From Acidobacteriota bacterium (GTDB taxonomy: Bacteria > Acidobacteriota > Vicinamibacteria > Marinacidobacterales > Marinacidobacteraceae): a stretch of 38,440 nucleotides of DNA. The translations under genes and the position numbers were made by a program. The stretch lies in contig JAJEFG010000088.1 of assembly GCA_022820545.1 (NCBI GenBank), positions 1-38,440 on the forward strand, given 5' to 3'. The notes under the pieces are model-generated. The model saw only the letters and a list, made by a program, of their open reading frames with translations, had not been told where the DNA came from and made no database searches. This document shows positions 17,066 through 25,261 of the stretch, piece after piece (positions within the stretch are counted from its first letter, which is position 1; each line of letters begins with the position of its first letter).

Positions 17066-17410
17066 GTGGTTACCCGTGAAGACATCCGCCGACAGATCGT
17101 CGTGCTCGCCCGCCGTCCCTGGGCGCGCAGCTCCGAGTTCACGTCGGAACGTCCAACCAAATGGCAACCAAATTCCGTGCTGGACCCGGAAACGGGATAT
17201 CCCTTTACGTTGGCTGGTGCGTGGGACTTCATCGCGACCTGCGCCGAGCAGGGACACAGGATCGAAGCTCTTTCACTCCGGAAGCCTCCAGGCGCCAAGG
17301 CGTACGTGATGAAGATTTGGCTCGAAGCGAACCGCCGCCGCCTCTACGTGAAGGTGGAACTGCTATCCGACCGGATCATAGGGCGAAGCTTCCATGAGTC
17401 CGACTACTGA
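17066..17410 (+). CDS. Small toxin-like protein, possibly MqsR-related
   Basis: A 114-residue basic protein. Its C-terminal half, from YVMKIWLE through LYVKVELLSDRIIGRSFH, gives two beta strands and a conserved-looking GRSFHESDY end. The pattern is reminiscent of MqsR-type RNase toxins (compare YLKVTV...IVSFK in E. coli MqsR), but the match is by eye and weak. The strongest argument is position: it precedes an MqsA-like antitoxin, the gene order of mqsRA. The start is uncertain. GTG at 17066 sits 12 bases after the -10 with no ribosome site; GTG at 17102 is an alternative. Cytoplasmic. It could instead be an unrelated small partner. Confidence 0.55.
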   Translation: MVTREDIRRQIVVLARRPWARSSEFTSERPTKWQPNSVLDPETGYPFTLAGAWDFIATCAEQGHRIEALSLRKPPGAKAYVMKIWLEANRRRLYVKVELLSDRIIGRSFHESDY

Positions 17411-17426
17411 ACGAGGAAGAACGACA

Positions 17427-17960
17427 ATGAAACCTAGAACTGATCGGGAGCAAGCGCCCCCAACCTGCTTCGCATGTGACGCAGCGGTGCGAACCGAGTG
17501 GCGCGACCACACGTTCACCTACGGGTCGAACGAATCCGCGGTGGAGCTATGCGCACGCATTCCGGTCGAGGTATGCATCGAGTGCGGAACTGGCTCGCTG
17601 GGACACGAAGCGGAGGTTCTCTTGCACGAGGCGGTCTGCGCACACCACGGCGTCCTGACTCCGGCGGAGGTACGCGCCATCCGAGAACGCCATAGTCTGA
17701 GCCGTGCGGCGTTTGCCGAAGTGTCGGGTCTCGGAGAGGCCACGCTCCACCGCTGGGAGAACGGTCTTCTAATCCAGAATCGGGCGAACGACCGATACCT
17801 GCGGCTGCTCGAGTCGGGGGAGAACCTGTGCAGGCTTCGGCAAGCCGTTGCCCGGTCCGAGGTTGCCGCCCCGAGTTGGCGACCGTCTTTCCGGGTGCTG
17901 GTGGATGTGACCGCGCTGCAGCCCGAACAGGCTGGGTATCGGCTGCGGCCCGCTGCCTAA
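17427..17960 (+). CDS. MqsA-like zinc-finger/HTH antitoxin
   Basis: A 177-residue protein. The N-terminal CFAC and CIEC pairs form a likely zinc-binding domain like that of MqsA/YgiT. An XRE-type HTH follows (LTPAEVRAIRERHSLSRAAF...TLHRWENG, about residues 77-115). About 60 extra residues then extend past the usual family end. I chose the ATG at 17427, which has GAGGAAGA six bases upstream; an in-frame ATG at 17394 would overlap the toxin-like gene. It should neutralise the upstream protein and bind the operator repeats. The ATPase gene starts 11 bases after its stop, so the three genes form one operon. Confidence 0.75.
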   Translation: MKPRTDREQAPPTCFACDAAVRTEWRDHTFTYGSNESAVELCARIPVEVCIECGTGSLGHEAEVLLHEAVCAHHGVLTPAEVRAIRERHSLSRAAFAEVSGLGEATLHRWENGLLIQNRANDRYLRLLESGENLCRLRQAVARSEVAAPSWRPSFRVLVDVTALQPEQAGYRLRPAA

Positions 17961-17971
17961 TCGGGGTCCTG

Positions 17972-19825
17972 ATGTACGTCACAACCTTCTACTCTTTCAA
18001 GGGCGGTGTTGGGCGTACCATGGCGCTGGTCAACTCCGCAGTAGAGTTGGCGAACCGGGGACGGCGGGTAGTCGCCGTGGACTTCGATCTCGAGGCCCCG
18101 GGCCTCGATTCCTTCGGCATCCTTCGTCCCGGGCAGCCGGGTCCCGGACTTGTGGACTTCGTCCATCAGTACCTCGAGTCCGGTCGGTCCCCGGACGCCA
18201 GGGACTTCATGTATCGCGCGCGGAACGTGGGCGATAAGGGCGGGGAACTCTGGATCATGCCCGCGGGTGCGGGCCGCAAGGACTACCAGGAGCGTTTCCG
18301 CAAGCTGGACTGGATGGAGGTCTACGACCGCTACGACGGGTACCTGCTCTTCGAGGATCTCAAGGCGCAGTGGGACAAAGCCCTGGAGGCCGACTGGGTC
18401 TTCGTAGACTCCCGCACCGGCCACACTGACACGGGTGGCATTTGCACGCGGCAGCTTCCCGACGCCGTGGTGGTCGTTTTCTTCCCCAACGAGCAGAATC
18501 GCCGGGGCCTGAAGGCTGTGGTTCGAGAGATTCGGGCCGAGGCGGACACCGCCCGCAAGAAGCGGATCGAGTTGCACTTCGTGATGTCCCACGTACCTGA
18601 TCTCGACGATGAGGACGCCATCCTGAGAAAGCAAACGTTGGCCTTCCAAGAGGAACTCGCCATGCGGCGACCTCCGGTGATTGTCCACCGGTACGACAGC
18701 CTTGCGCTCTTGAACCAGGCTGTGTTCGTTCAGGAACGCCCTCGAAGCCGACTCGCCCGCGAGTATCAGGAGGTCGTTCGCCGCATCGTCGCGGGCAACC
18801 TCGAGGATCGGGACGGGGCACTCGCCTACATCCGTGAGTCCCCCAGAGCGCGACGGCGGTTTGGTCGCGACCGCCGAGAGCCCATGCAGGAACGACGGGA
18901 GCAGCTCGACCGGATCGAAAAGATGCATGCTTCCGATGCGGAGTTGCTTTATGAGGTCGCTAACTTCTACGAACGGCAGCGATCTGCTGAGGACGCTGTA
19001 CGGCTCTTTAACCTCGCCATCGAGGCGGGATGTACCGAGCCCGACGCTATCTTGTTCCGGAGCCGTTTCCGCGCGCGAACCGGCGATCCCGACGGGGCCT
19101 CCCAGGACGCACTCCGGGTCCTGCAGAACGAAGATGCGAACCCCGGGCAATTGGTGGAGGCTCTCTCTCTCTCTTCGGCCCCTGTGGAGTTGCTGTTGGA
19201 CACTCTCACCGAACGAGAGCTCGATGCTGTGGACCTTTCCTGGATCGGAACCGGGCTCATCCAGCGGGATCAGCGCTCCAAAGGGGTCGCCGTTTTGGAG
19301 TCGTTTAGTCTCGACGCCCTGCCGGAGCGGCTACGTTGGGATCCCCGCCACTACTTGAGTCTGGCCTATCTGGCGCTCGGTCGTTGTGCCGAAGCGGCGA
19401 GCGTGCTCGCCGATCAAGAGCTGGATGTCGAAGACTCGCTTCGGATGGTCGACTCGTTTAACTATGCGATGGCCCGGTGGGGCGCCACGGGAGGACCTGA
19501 CGCGGTGCCCTTCCAGCGGGTTGTCGCGTTGTCTGCTCAAATCGAAGGGACCGATGATCCGAACCGGTTGCAGTGCTTGGCGGTGGCCTACTGGGCGTCC
19601 GGTAACGAGGCGGCGGCCAACGAGAGACTTGCTGCTGCCCGTGAAGCCGTGGAAAACGGGCCGATGCAGTCCCTGCTGAGTTGTTGGCGCTATCGGAACG
19701 TTTCCCGTACCGAGTTCGAGGAGGACCTTGAAGACATGCGGGCGCTCTTTGAGGGAGATGTCACCCGACGGCCCAGGTTCTTTCCCGAGCCCGAAGCATC
19801 CCCAGTCCCGGCGCCGGCCTCGTAG
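17972..19825 (+). CDS. KGGVGR-variant ATPase with helical-repeat C-terminus
   Basis: A 617-residue protein. The N-terminal ParA/MinD-like P-loop domain has the variant Walker A KGGVGRT (residues 10-16) and VVAVDFDLEAPGLDSFG (about 38-54). A DWVFVDSRTGHTD Walker B-type strand and FPNEQNRRGLK follow. From about residue 322 it is all alpha with TPR-like repeats (AELLYEVANFYERQRSAEDAVRLFNLAIE; later YLSLAYLALGRCAEAASVL and AVAYWASGNEAAANERL). NCBI uses the name KGGVGR-motif variant AAA ATPase for such proteins. ATPases with repeat tails often act as sensors or scaffolds in conflict systems. Third gene of the toxin-like/antitoxin operon. Its codon use is visibly less GC-rich than its neighbours, so transfer is likely. 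Confidence 0.8.
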   Translation: MYVTTFYSFKGGVGRTMALVNSAVELANRGRRVVAVDFDLEAPGLDSFGILRPGQPGPGLVDFVHQYLESGRSPDARDFMYRARNVGDKGGELWIMPAGAGRKDYQERFRKLDWMEVYDRYDGYLLFEDLKAQWDKALEADWVFVDSRTGHTDTGGICTRQLPDAVVVVFFPNEQNRRGLKAVVREIRAEADTARKKRIELHFVMSHVPDLDDEDAILRKQTLAFQEELAMRRPPVIVHRYDSLALLNQAVFVQERPRSRLAREYQEVVRRIVAGNLEDRDGALAYIRESPRARRRFGRDRREPMQERREQLDRIEKMHASDAELLYEVANFYERQRSAEDAVRLFNLAIEAGCTEPDAILFRSRFRARTGDPDGASQDALRVLQNEDANPGQLVEALSLSSAPVELLLDTLTERELDAVDLSWIGTGLIQRDQRSKGVAVLESFSLDALPERLRWDPRHYLSLAYLALGRCAEAASVLADQELDVEDSLRMVDSFNYAMARWGATGGPDAVPFQRVVALSAQIEGTDDPNRLQCLAVAYWASGNEAAANERLAAAREAVENGPMQSLLSCWRYRNVSRTEFEEDLEDMRALFEGDVTRRPRFFPEPEASPVPAPAS

Positions 19826-19900
19826 TAGCGGCAGATATTCCCGAGCGAATACACTCCGCAAATTCTGTCCACCGGCGGTTTGGGTGGGCGGGGTAATCCC

Positions 19901-21442
19901 TTGAACGATTCACTGCAACTTCCCTTCCACGATCTCGTCCGGCGGTTGGATCTCCGGCTGCGGGTCCTGGGACTGGTGCGGGAGTTCGCCTTCGTGGCGG
20001 GGGCGGTCGCCTTGGCGCTGTTCCTCCCGCGGCTCGTGGGAGACGCCATCCCCTGGCTCCCGGTGCTGGTGGCGGCCGTGGGGGTTGCGGCCCTTCTCTA
20101 CCGCGGCCTGTCCGGTTTCCGGGCCGGCGCCGGCCTCGGGCGAGCGGCCGCGGCCGGGGACCGCGCCGGCGGCCTGCACGACGAACTCACGTCGGCGCAG
20201 TGGTTCTCCGCCGCGTCGTCGCCGACCGGGTGGGAAGTCCACCAGATCGAGCGCGCCCGGCGGCGCGCCGACGAGCTCGACGCCGCGGAGCTCCTCCCCT
20301 TCCACGTTCCCCGGGCGAGCATCGCGGCGGCCGCCGCGTTGGCCGCTCTCGCCGTGATCCTCCCCTTCACCCATGGGCCGCTGGTTTCGGAGGCCCTCCG
20401 GGCCCGCATCGCCGCCGGACTCGGCAGTCTCGGCGGCGATCCCGCGGGAGAGGATCCCGCGGCGGGGCCGGACGCGTTCGAGGACGCCGCGGACGCGCGC
20501 GTGGAAGCCCGGTCGCCCGAGGAGATCCTGGCCGAGTTGCGCGCCGGTGAGCTGCGGCTTCCGGACGAATCGGCCGACGACCTGGATGCGCTCCAGGCGG
20601 CGCTGACGGCGGCGATGGAGGAACGGGCCCTGCAGGAGACGAGCGAGGAGGTTTCCGCCGCGCTCGCGGGACTCGCGGAGGCCATGGACGCGGACTCGCT
20701 CACCGCCGCCGAATGGCTGGAGAGCCTCTCCGAGGCCATGCGCTCCGCGAACACGCCGGAAGAACTCCAGGCGCTTCTCGAATCGCTCGAGCAGGGAGTG
20801 GACGGCGACGCGCTGAGCGCGGCCGCCGCGGAGATGATGGAACTGATGGAGGCGGGACTGAGCGCTGACGAAGCGCTGCAGCAGCTCGCCGAGAACATGC
20901 AGGCGATGGACGGCCAGGCCATGAACGGCCAGGGCGAGGGGGATGCGCAGCAGATGCCGTTCCCGGGCGACGGCGAGGGTGGACAGCCCCAGGCTGGGGA
21001 AGGTGGTGAGCCCGCCGCGGGAATGCCCCAGGGAGCCGCCGGCCTCTCGGGGCAGGTGCAGATGATGGCCGCCGAGGGCCAGATGGGGGCGCCGATCCCG
21101 ATGGACGCCGGCCCGGCGGGAAACATGACCGGCCCGGGCGGAGGCGGCGAGTCCGAAGTGTTCGGCGCCTCCACCAGCCTCGAAGTGCAGCTCGAGATGG
21201 AAGCGATTCCGGCGCCCCTCGATGAGGAACCGGTCCCGGAGCAGATGATCGAGCGGCAGAGCCGCCGCGAGGAGGCGACCGTCGCGTACGACTCGGTGAG
21301 TTCCCTTTCCGAATATGCCGACGAGAATGTCTCCCGGACCCGCCCGATCCCCACGGGGCTCCGGCCCCTGGTCCGCGCCTACTTCCTCATGATCCGCGAG
21401 ACGGCCAAGGCGGACGCCCCCGAAGGAGCAGAACAAGAATGA
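19901..21442 (+). CDS. DUF4175-like membrane protein of the MoxR/DUF58 locus
   Basis: A protein of about 513 residues. Two or three hydrophobic helices occupy the first 55 residues and another lies near 145-160. Between them, GLHDELTSAQWFS resembles DUF4175-type proteins. The rest is a long Ala/Glu-rich helical region with many Met and Gly-Gln residues (DGQAMNGQ, GEGGQPQAGEGGE), probably an extended periplasmic domain. The start is a TTG at 19901 after GGGGTAA; a TTG at 19880 is an alternative. It overlaps moxR by ATGA and should work with the following AAA, DUF58 and VWA proteins. Confidence 0.7.
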   Translation: MNDSLQLPFHDLVRRLDLRLRVLGLVREFAFVAGAVALALFLPRLVGDAIPWLPVLVAAVGVAALLYRGLSGFRAGAGLGRAAAAGDRAGGLHDELTSAQWFSAASSPTGWEVHQIERARRRADELDAAELLPFHVPRASIAAAAALAALAVILPFTHGPLVSEALRARIAAGLGSLGGDPAGEDPAAGPDAFEDAADARVEARSPEEILAELRAGELRLPDESADDLDALQAALTAAMEERALQETSEEVSAALAGLAEAMDADSLTAAEWLESLSEAMRSANTPEELQALLESLEQGVDGDALSAAAAEMMELMEAGLSADEALQQLAENMQAMDGQAMNGQGEGDAQQMPFPGDGEGGQPQAGEGGEPAAGMPQGAAGLSGQVQMMAAEGQMGAPIPMDAGPAGNMTGPGGGGESEVFGASTSLEVQLEMEAIPAPLDEEPVPEQMIERQSRREEATVAYDSVSSLSEYADENVSRTRPIPTGLRPLVRAYFLMIRETAKADAPEGAEQE

Positions 21443-22461
21443 CCCCGGAAACCGCACTGGCGGACCCGGCTTTCGACATCGAGAGCCGGGTCGAAGCGTT
21501 TCGCGATCGCCACGATCGCATCCAGGCCGAGGTCGGACGCGTCATCGTCGGCAATCAGGAAGTCATCAGCGGCATCATCACCTGCCTCCTCACTCGCGGA
21601 CACGTGCTGCTCGAGGGCATCCCGGGTCTCGGCAAGACCAAGATCGTCCAGACCCTTTCCGAGGCGATGCACCTCAAGTTCAACCGGGTGCAGTTCACGC
21701 CGGACCTGATGCCCGGCGACATCCTCGGAACCAACGTGGTGCGGGAGACGGATACCGGCGCCAAGATCCTGGACTTTCAGCCGGGGCCCATCTTCTGCAA
21801 CCTGATGCTCGCGGACGAGGTCAACCGGGCGACCCCGAAGTCGCAGTCGGCCCTCCTCGAGGCCATGCAGGAGAAGAGCGTCTCGGTCGGCAACAAGACC
21901 CACAGGCTCGAGGAGCCCTTCTTCGTGATGGCCACCCAGAACCCCATCGAGCTCGAAGGCACCTACCCGCTGCCCGAGGCGCAGATGGACCGCTTCCTGA
22001 TGAAGCTCCGGATCGGATACCCGAGCGAGGACGAGCTCAGGGAAATCGTGGAGCGGACGACCACGGTGGAAGAGTTGAAAGCCCGGCCGATGGTGACCCG
22101 GGACGAGGTCCTCGAGATGCGGGACACCGTGCTCTCGGTTCCCATCGCCCGCCCGATCGAGGACTACGCCATCCGGCTGACCATGGGGACCCACCCGGGA
22201 TCGAAGTACGCACACGCGCTCACGAACCGTTACGTCAAGTTCGGCGCCAGTCCGCGGGGGACCCAGGCGCTCGTCCTGTCCGGGAAGTTCCTGGCGCTCC
22301 TTCGAGGCCGCGTGCACGTCGCCGCGGAGGACGTCCGGGACAGCGTCTTCCCGACGCTCCGCCACCGGCTGCTGCTCAACTTCGAGGGAGAGGCCGACAA
22401 GGTGGACACCGACGACATCCTTCGCGAGATCATCGCCACGATCGATCCGCCGGGCGCCTGA
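21439..22461 (+). CDS. MoxR-family AAA+ ATPase
   Basis: A 340-residue AAA+ chaperone-like ATPase. Walker A is EGIPGLGKT (ending K66-T67), Walker B is LMLADEVNR (D126-E127). QNPIELEGTYPLPEAQMDRF carries the MoxR sensor and arginine region. Family members couple ATP hydrolysis to assembly or activation of VWA-domain partners, and two such partners follow. Start ATG overlaps the upstream stop (ATGA). Confidence 0.95.
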   Translation: MTPETALADPAFDIESRVEAFRDRHDRIQAEVGRVIVGNQEVISGIITCLLTRGHVLLEGIPGLGKTKIVQTLSEAMHLKFNRVQFTPDLMPGDILGTNVVRETDTGAKILDFQPGPIFCNLMLADEVNRATPKSQSALLEAMQEKSVSVGNKTHRLEEPFFVMATQNPIELEGTYPLPEAQMDRFLMKLRIGYPSEDELREIVERTTTVEELKARPMVTRDEVLEMRDTVLSVPIARPIEDYAIRLTMGTHPGSKYAHALTNRYVKFGASPRGTQALVLSGKFLALLRGRVHVAAEDVRDSVFPTLRHRLLLNFEGEADKVDTDDILREIIATIDPPGA

Positions 22462-22507
22462 TCGTCGCGGGGCAGCCAGCACCATCGATCCGAAGGGAAC
22501 AGCCGGC

Positions 22508-23395
22508 ATGAGCAATTCGGCGACGCTCTTCGACAACGACTTCATGGAGCGGCTCGAGTACCTGAAGCTCATGGCCACCCGCATGCTCCCGAGCCGGCAC
22601 CGAGGTGAGCACCGTGCCCGGAAACGCGGCTCCGGCATCGAACTCGCCGACTACCGGCCCTACGTGGACGGCGACGACACCCGCGACGTGGACTGGAAGG
22701 CGTTCCTCCGCCTCGACAAGCTGGTGCTGCGGATCTTCGACGAGGAGGCGGACCTGCCCGTCTACCTGTTCGTGGACCGCAGCGCTTCGATGGCGTTCGG
22801 GGACCCTCCCAAGTTCGACTTCGCCCGCAAGATGGCCGGGGCGCTGTCCTACATCGGCCTGATGAATCACGATCTCATCTCGATCGTCTGGTACGGGAAG
22901 AAGATCGACGGCTGGATGGCGCCGAAACGCGGACGGAACCAGATCTTCCGGGCCTTCCGGTTCCTCGACGCGGGAGACACCGGCGGCGCCACCTCGCTCG
23001 CGGCGTGTTTCCGGACCTTCTTCGGCTCGCGCCGCAAGCGCGGACTGGCGGTGGTGCTCTCGGACCTCATGGACGAGGAAGATCTGCTGGGCGCGTTCGA
23101 CGCCTGCCGCTACCAGAAGCACGACATGTTCGTGGTGCAGGTGCTCACGCCGGAGGAACTCGACCCGGCGCTTCCCGACGAGGCGTTGCTCACCGACAGC
23201 GAAGACGGCTCCGAGCGCCGGGTCCGGGTCACCCCGAGGCTGCTGGACCGCTATCAGAAAGCGCTCGCCGAGCATCAGGAAAAGGTCGAGGAGTACTGCT
23301 CCCGCTACGGGTTCGGGTTCTGTGTCGCGAACAGCGGCGAGCCCTTCGAGGACGCCGTCATGGCGATCTTCAAGACGGACCGGTTCATCCGGTAG
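22508..23395 (+). CDS. DUF58 domain protein
   Basis: A 295-residue protein with the DUF58 signature (GEHRARKRGSGIELADYRPYVDGDDTR, then VDWKAFLRLDKLVLRIFDEEAD), which continues into a VWA-type fold. LFVDRSASM supplies an intact DxSxS metal site. Such proteins are MoxR partners in membrane stress and envelope assembly systems. No transmembrane helix is evident. The gene is 46 bases after moxR and 12 bases before the VWA membrane protein. Confidence 0.9.
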   Translation: MSNSATLFDNDFMERLEYLKLMATRMLPSRHRGEHRARKRGSGIELADYRPYVDGDDTRDVDWKAFLRLDKLVLRIFDEEADLPVYLFVDRSASMAFGDPPKFDFARKMAGALSYIGLMNHDLISIVWYGKKIDGWMAPKRGRNQIFRAFRFLDAGDTGGATSLAACFRTFFGSRRKRGLAVVLSDLMDEEDLLGAFDACRYQKHDMFVVQVLTPEELDPALPDEALLTDSEDGSERRVRVTPRLLDRYQKALAEHQEKVEEYCSRYGFGFCVANSGEPFEDAVMAIFKTDRFIR

Positions 23396-23407
23396 CCGGG
23401 AACCGCG

Positions 23408-25261
23408 ATGGGCTTCGGCGCTGCCCCGCTGCTGATCGCGCTCGGCGTCCTGCTGACCGCGGGCATCATCGTGGTGCTCTACTGGGTGCGGCCCGAGCCG
23501 CAGCCGGTGGTGGTTCCCTCGAACCTGATCTGGCGCCGGGTCCTGGACGAACGCCGGCGCCGCGAGGACTTCTGGCGCTGGCTCGTTTCGCTGGTGATTG
23601 CGCTTCTCGCCGGACTCGCCGTGATTCTGGCCATGGCGCAGCCGCTACCCGAGGGCGCCTCCCGGGGCGGCCGGATCGTCGTGGTGATGGACACCGCGCC
23701 GAGCATGGCGGCCGCGCTCCCCGAAGGGGGGACGCGCTGGGAACAGGCAGCGGAACAGGTGCGCCGCATCCTGACCGGCAGGAGCGAGACGAGCGAGTTC
23801 CTGCTGCTCGATACCGCCGGGGATCGCGGGGGACGTTCCTTCATCGGCCGGCGGGAGGCGCTCGAGGCGCTGGACGAACTGGGCCCGGTGCACGGCCGGG
23901 AACACCGCTTTCCCGACGTGGCGGACCTGCTTGGGTCGGCCGATGGCGCCCCGGCGGCCGACGTGATCTTCGTCGGAGACGGGGTGTACGTGCCGGAAGC
24001 GCCGGAGGGCGTGGAGCGCCTCTCGGTTTTCGAGTCGGTGCCGAACGCCGGGATCACGGCGTTCGACGTCCGCCCCCTGCCGTCCGATCCGGGCCGCTTC
24101 GAGGCGTTCATCGAGGTCGTGCGGCATCCGGCCGGCGAGGAGGATGCGGGAGTCGTGGTCCTCCAGATCGACGGTGCGGGCGGCGCCTCGGCGCGCCGGA
24201 CGCTCCGGCCCGATCCCGGAACGCCGCTTGGCGAGACGGTGCCGCTGACCGGATTCGTCGCCGGACCGGTCCGCGCGGTGATCGCGATCTCCGGCGAGGA
24301 CGGCTTGCCCGCCGACAACGTGGCGCATGCCTACATTCCGGCGCGGAACCGGCTTCGGGTGCTCCTCGCCGGGGGGCCGAACCCTTTCTGGGAGGCGGCC
24401 CTGCGCCTCGATCCCCGGGTCAGTCTGACCATGGCGCCTTCTGGTCCGGACGCGCTCGCCGATCTGGATACGGGCTCCCTGGACCTCGTGGTCGTCGAGG
24501 GCGCGCCTCCGGAGGCGATGCCGCCGGTGCCCGTGCTCTTCGCCGGATCCGGAAGTGCCGAGTGGCTCCCGCCGCGTCTCGCGAGCGAGGCGGCGGGCGC
24601 GGGGAACGAGGACGGGGCGACCGTCATGCTCCCGGTGGTGCGGGGGCAGACGGAACACCCGCTCCTCCGGGACCTCAACTTCGAGGACGCGCTGGCCAGG
24701 GACGTGGCGGCGTTCGACGCGGCCTCGCTCGGGGACCGGGGCCCGTGGACGCTGCTGCTCGGCGACTCGCGTCTCGGGCTCCTGGCGGCGCGTGAGAGCC
24801 CCCTGCGCAGCCTGGCGTTCGCTTTCCCGATCGCCCGGTCCAACCTGCCGCTCCAGGCGGATTTCCCGCTGCTGCTCTCCCGCGCCCTGAGCTGGCTGAC
24901 GGACGTGGAGGTCCGCCGCGTCGGGCTGGGGCAGGCCCGGGTGGCGATGGCGGCCGGCGCCATCTTCGATGCCGAAGGCCGGGAAGTGCCGTCGCGCCGC
25001 CTGGGCTCCGAGATCTCCTTCGACGCCAGCGAGCCTTCCCTCTACTACGCCGCGGGCGGCGGGCGTGAGGTCGTGGTGGCGGCGAGCCTGCTCGACCGTC
25101 GCGCCTCGAACCTGAACCAGTCCGCGTGGGCCGGGGAACCTCCCGCTTCGCTGGCGCCCGCGGGAACCGTCGCGAGCGCCCTCTGGCCGCTCCTGGCGCT
25201 CTTCGCGCTCCTGCTGATCGTCGCCGAGTGGGTCGCCTTCCACCGCCACGCCACGGTTTGA
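23408..25261 (+). CDS. BatA-like VWA membrane protein
   Basis: A 617-residue protein. The N-terminus has two transmembrane helices (about 5-25 and 58-78), with the region between them like the BatA/aerotolerance N-terminal domain. A VWA-like domain follows, whose metal site is degenerate: VVVMDTAPSMAA gives D-T-A-P-S instead of DxSxS. A large domain then runs to a final helix near residue 600 (LWPLLALFALLLIVAEWVAF). Most of it should face the periplasm. Last gene of the DUF4175-like/MoxR/DUF58/VWA locus. Its TGA overlaps the TTG proposed for gltX. Confidence 0.8.
   Translation: MGFGAAPLLIALGVLLTAGIIVVLYWVRPEPQPVVVPSNLIWRRVLDERRRREDFWRWLVSLVIALLAGLAVILAMAQPLPEGASRGGRIVVVMDTAPSMAAALPEGGTRWEQAAEQVRRILTGRSETSEFLLLDTAGDRGGRSFIGRREALEALDELGPVHGREHRFPDVADLLGSADGAPAADVIFVGDGVYVPEAPEGVERLSVFESVPNAGITAFDVRPLPSDPGRFEAFIEVVRHPAGEEDAGVVVLQIDGAGGASARRTLRPDPGTPLGETVPLTGFVAGPVRAVIAISGEDGLPADNVAHAYIPARNRLRVLLAGGPNPFWEAALRLDPRVSLTMAPSGPDALADLDTGSLDLVVVEGAPPEAMPPVPVLFAGSGSAEWLPPRLASEAAGAGNEDGATVMLPVVRGQTEHPLLRDLNFEDALARDVAAFDAASLGDRGPWTLLLGDSRLGLLAARESPLRSLAFAFPIARSNLPLQADFPLLLSRALSWLTDVEVRRVGLGQARVAMAAGAIFDAEGREVPSRRLGSEISFDASEPSLYYAAGGGREVVVAASLLDRRASNLNQSAWAGEPPASLAPAGTVASALWPLLALFALLLIVAEWVAFHRHATV

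Noticed and set aside
17015..17298. Short minus-strand frames over the cassette promoter
   Set aside because: They overlap the promoter and the toxin-like gene and lack recognisable protein features.
20098..21354. Ser/Ala-rich 418-codon frame opposite the DUF4175-like gene
   Set aside because: Mirror of Ala/Glu-rich coding sequence; no motif or ribosome site.
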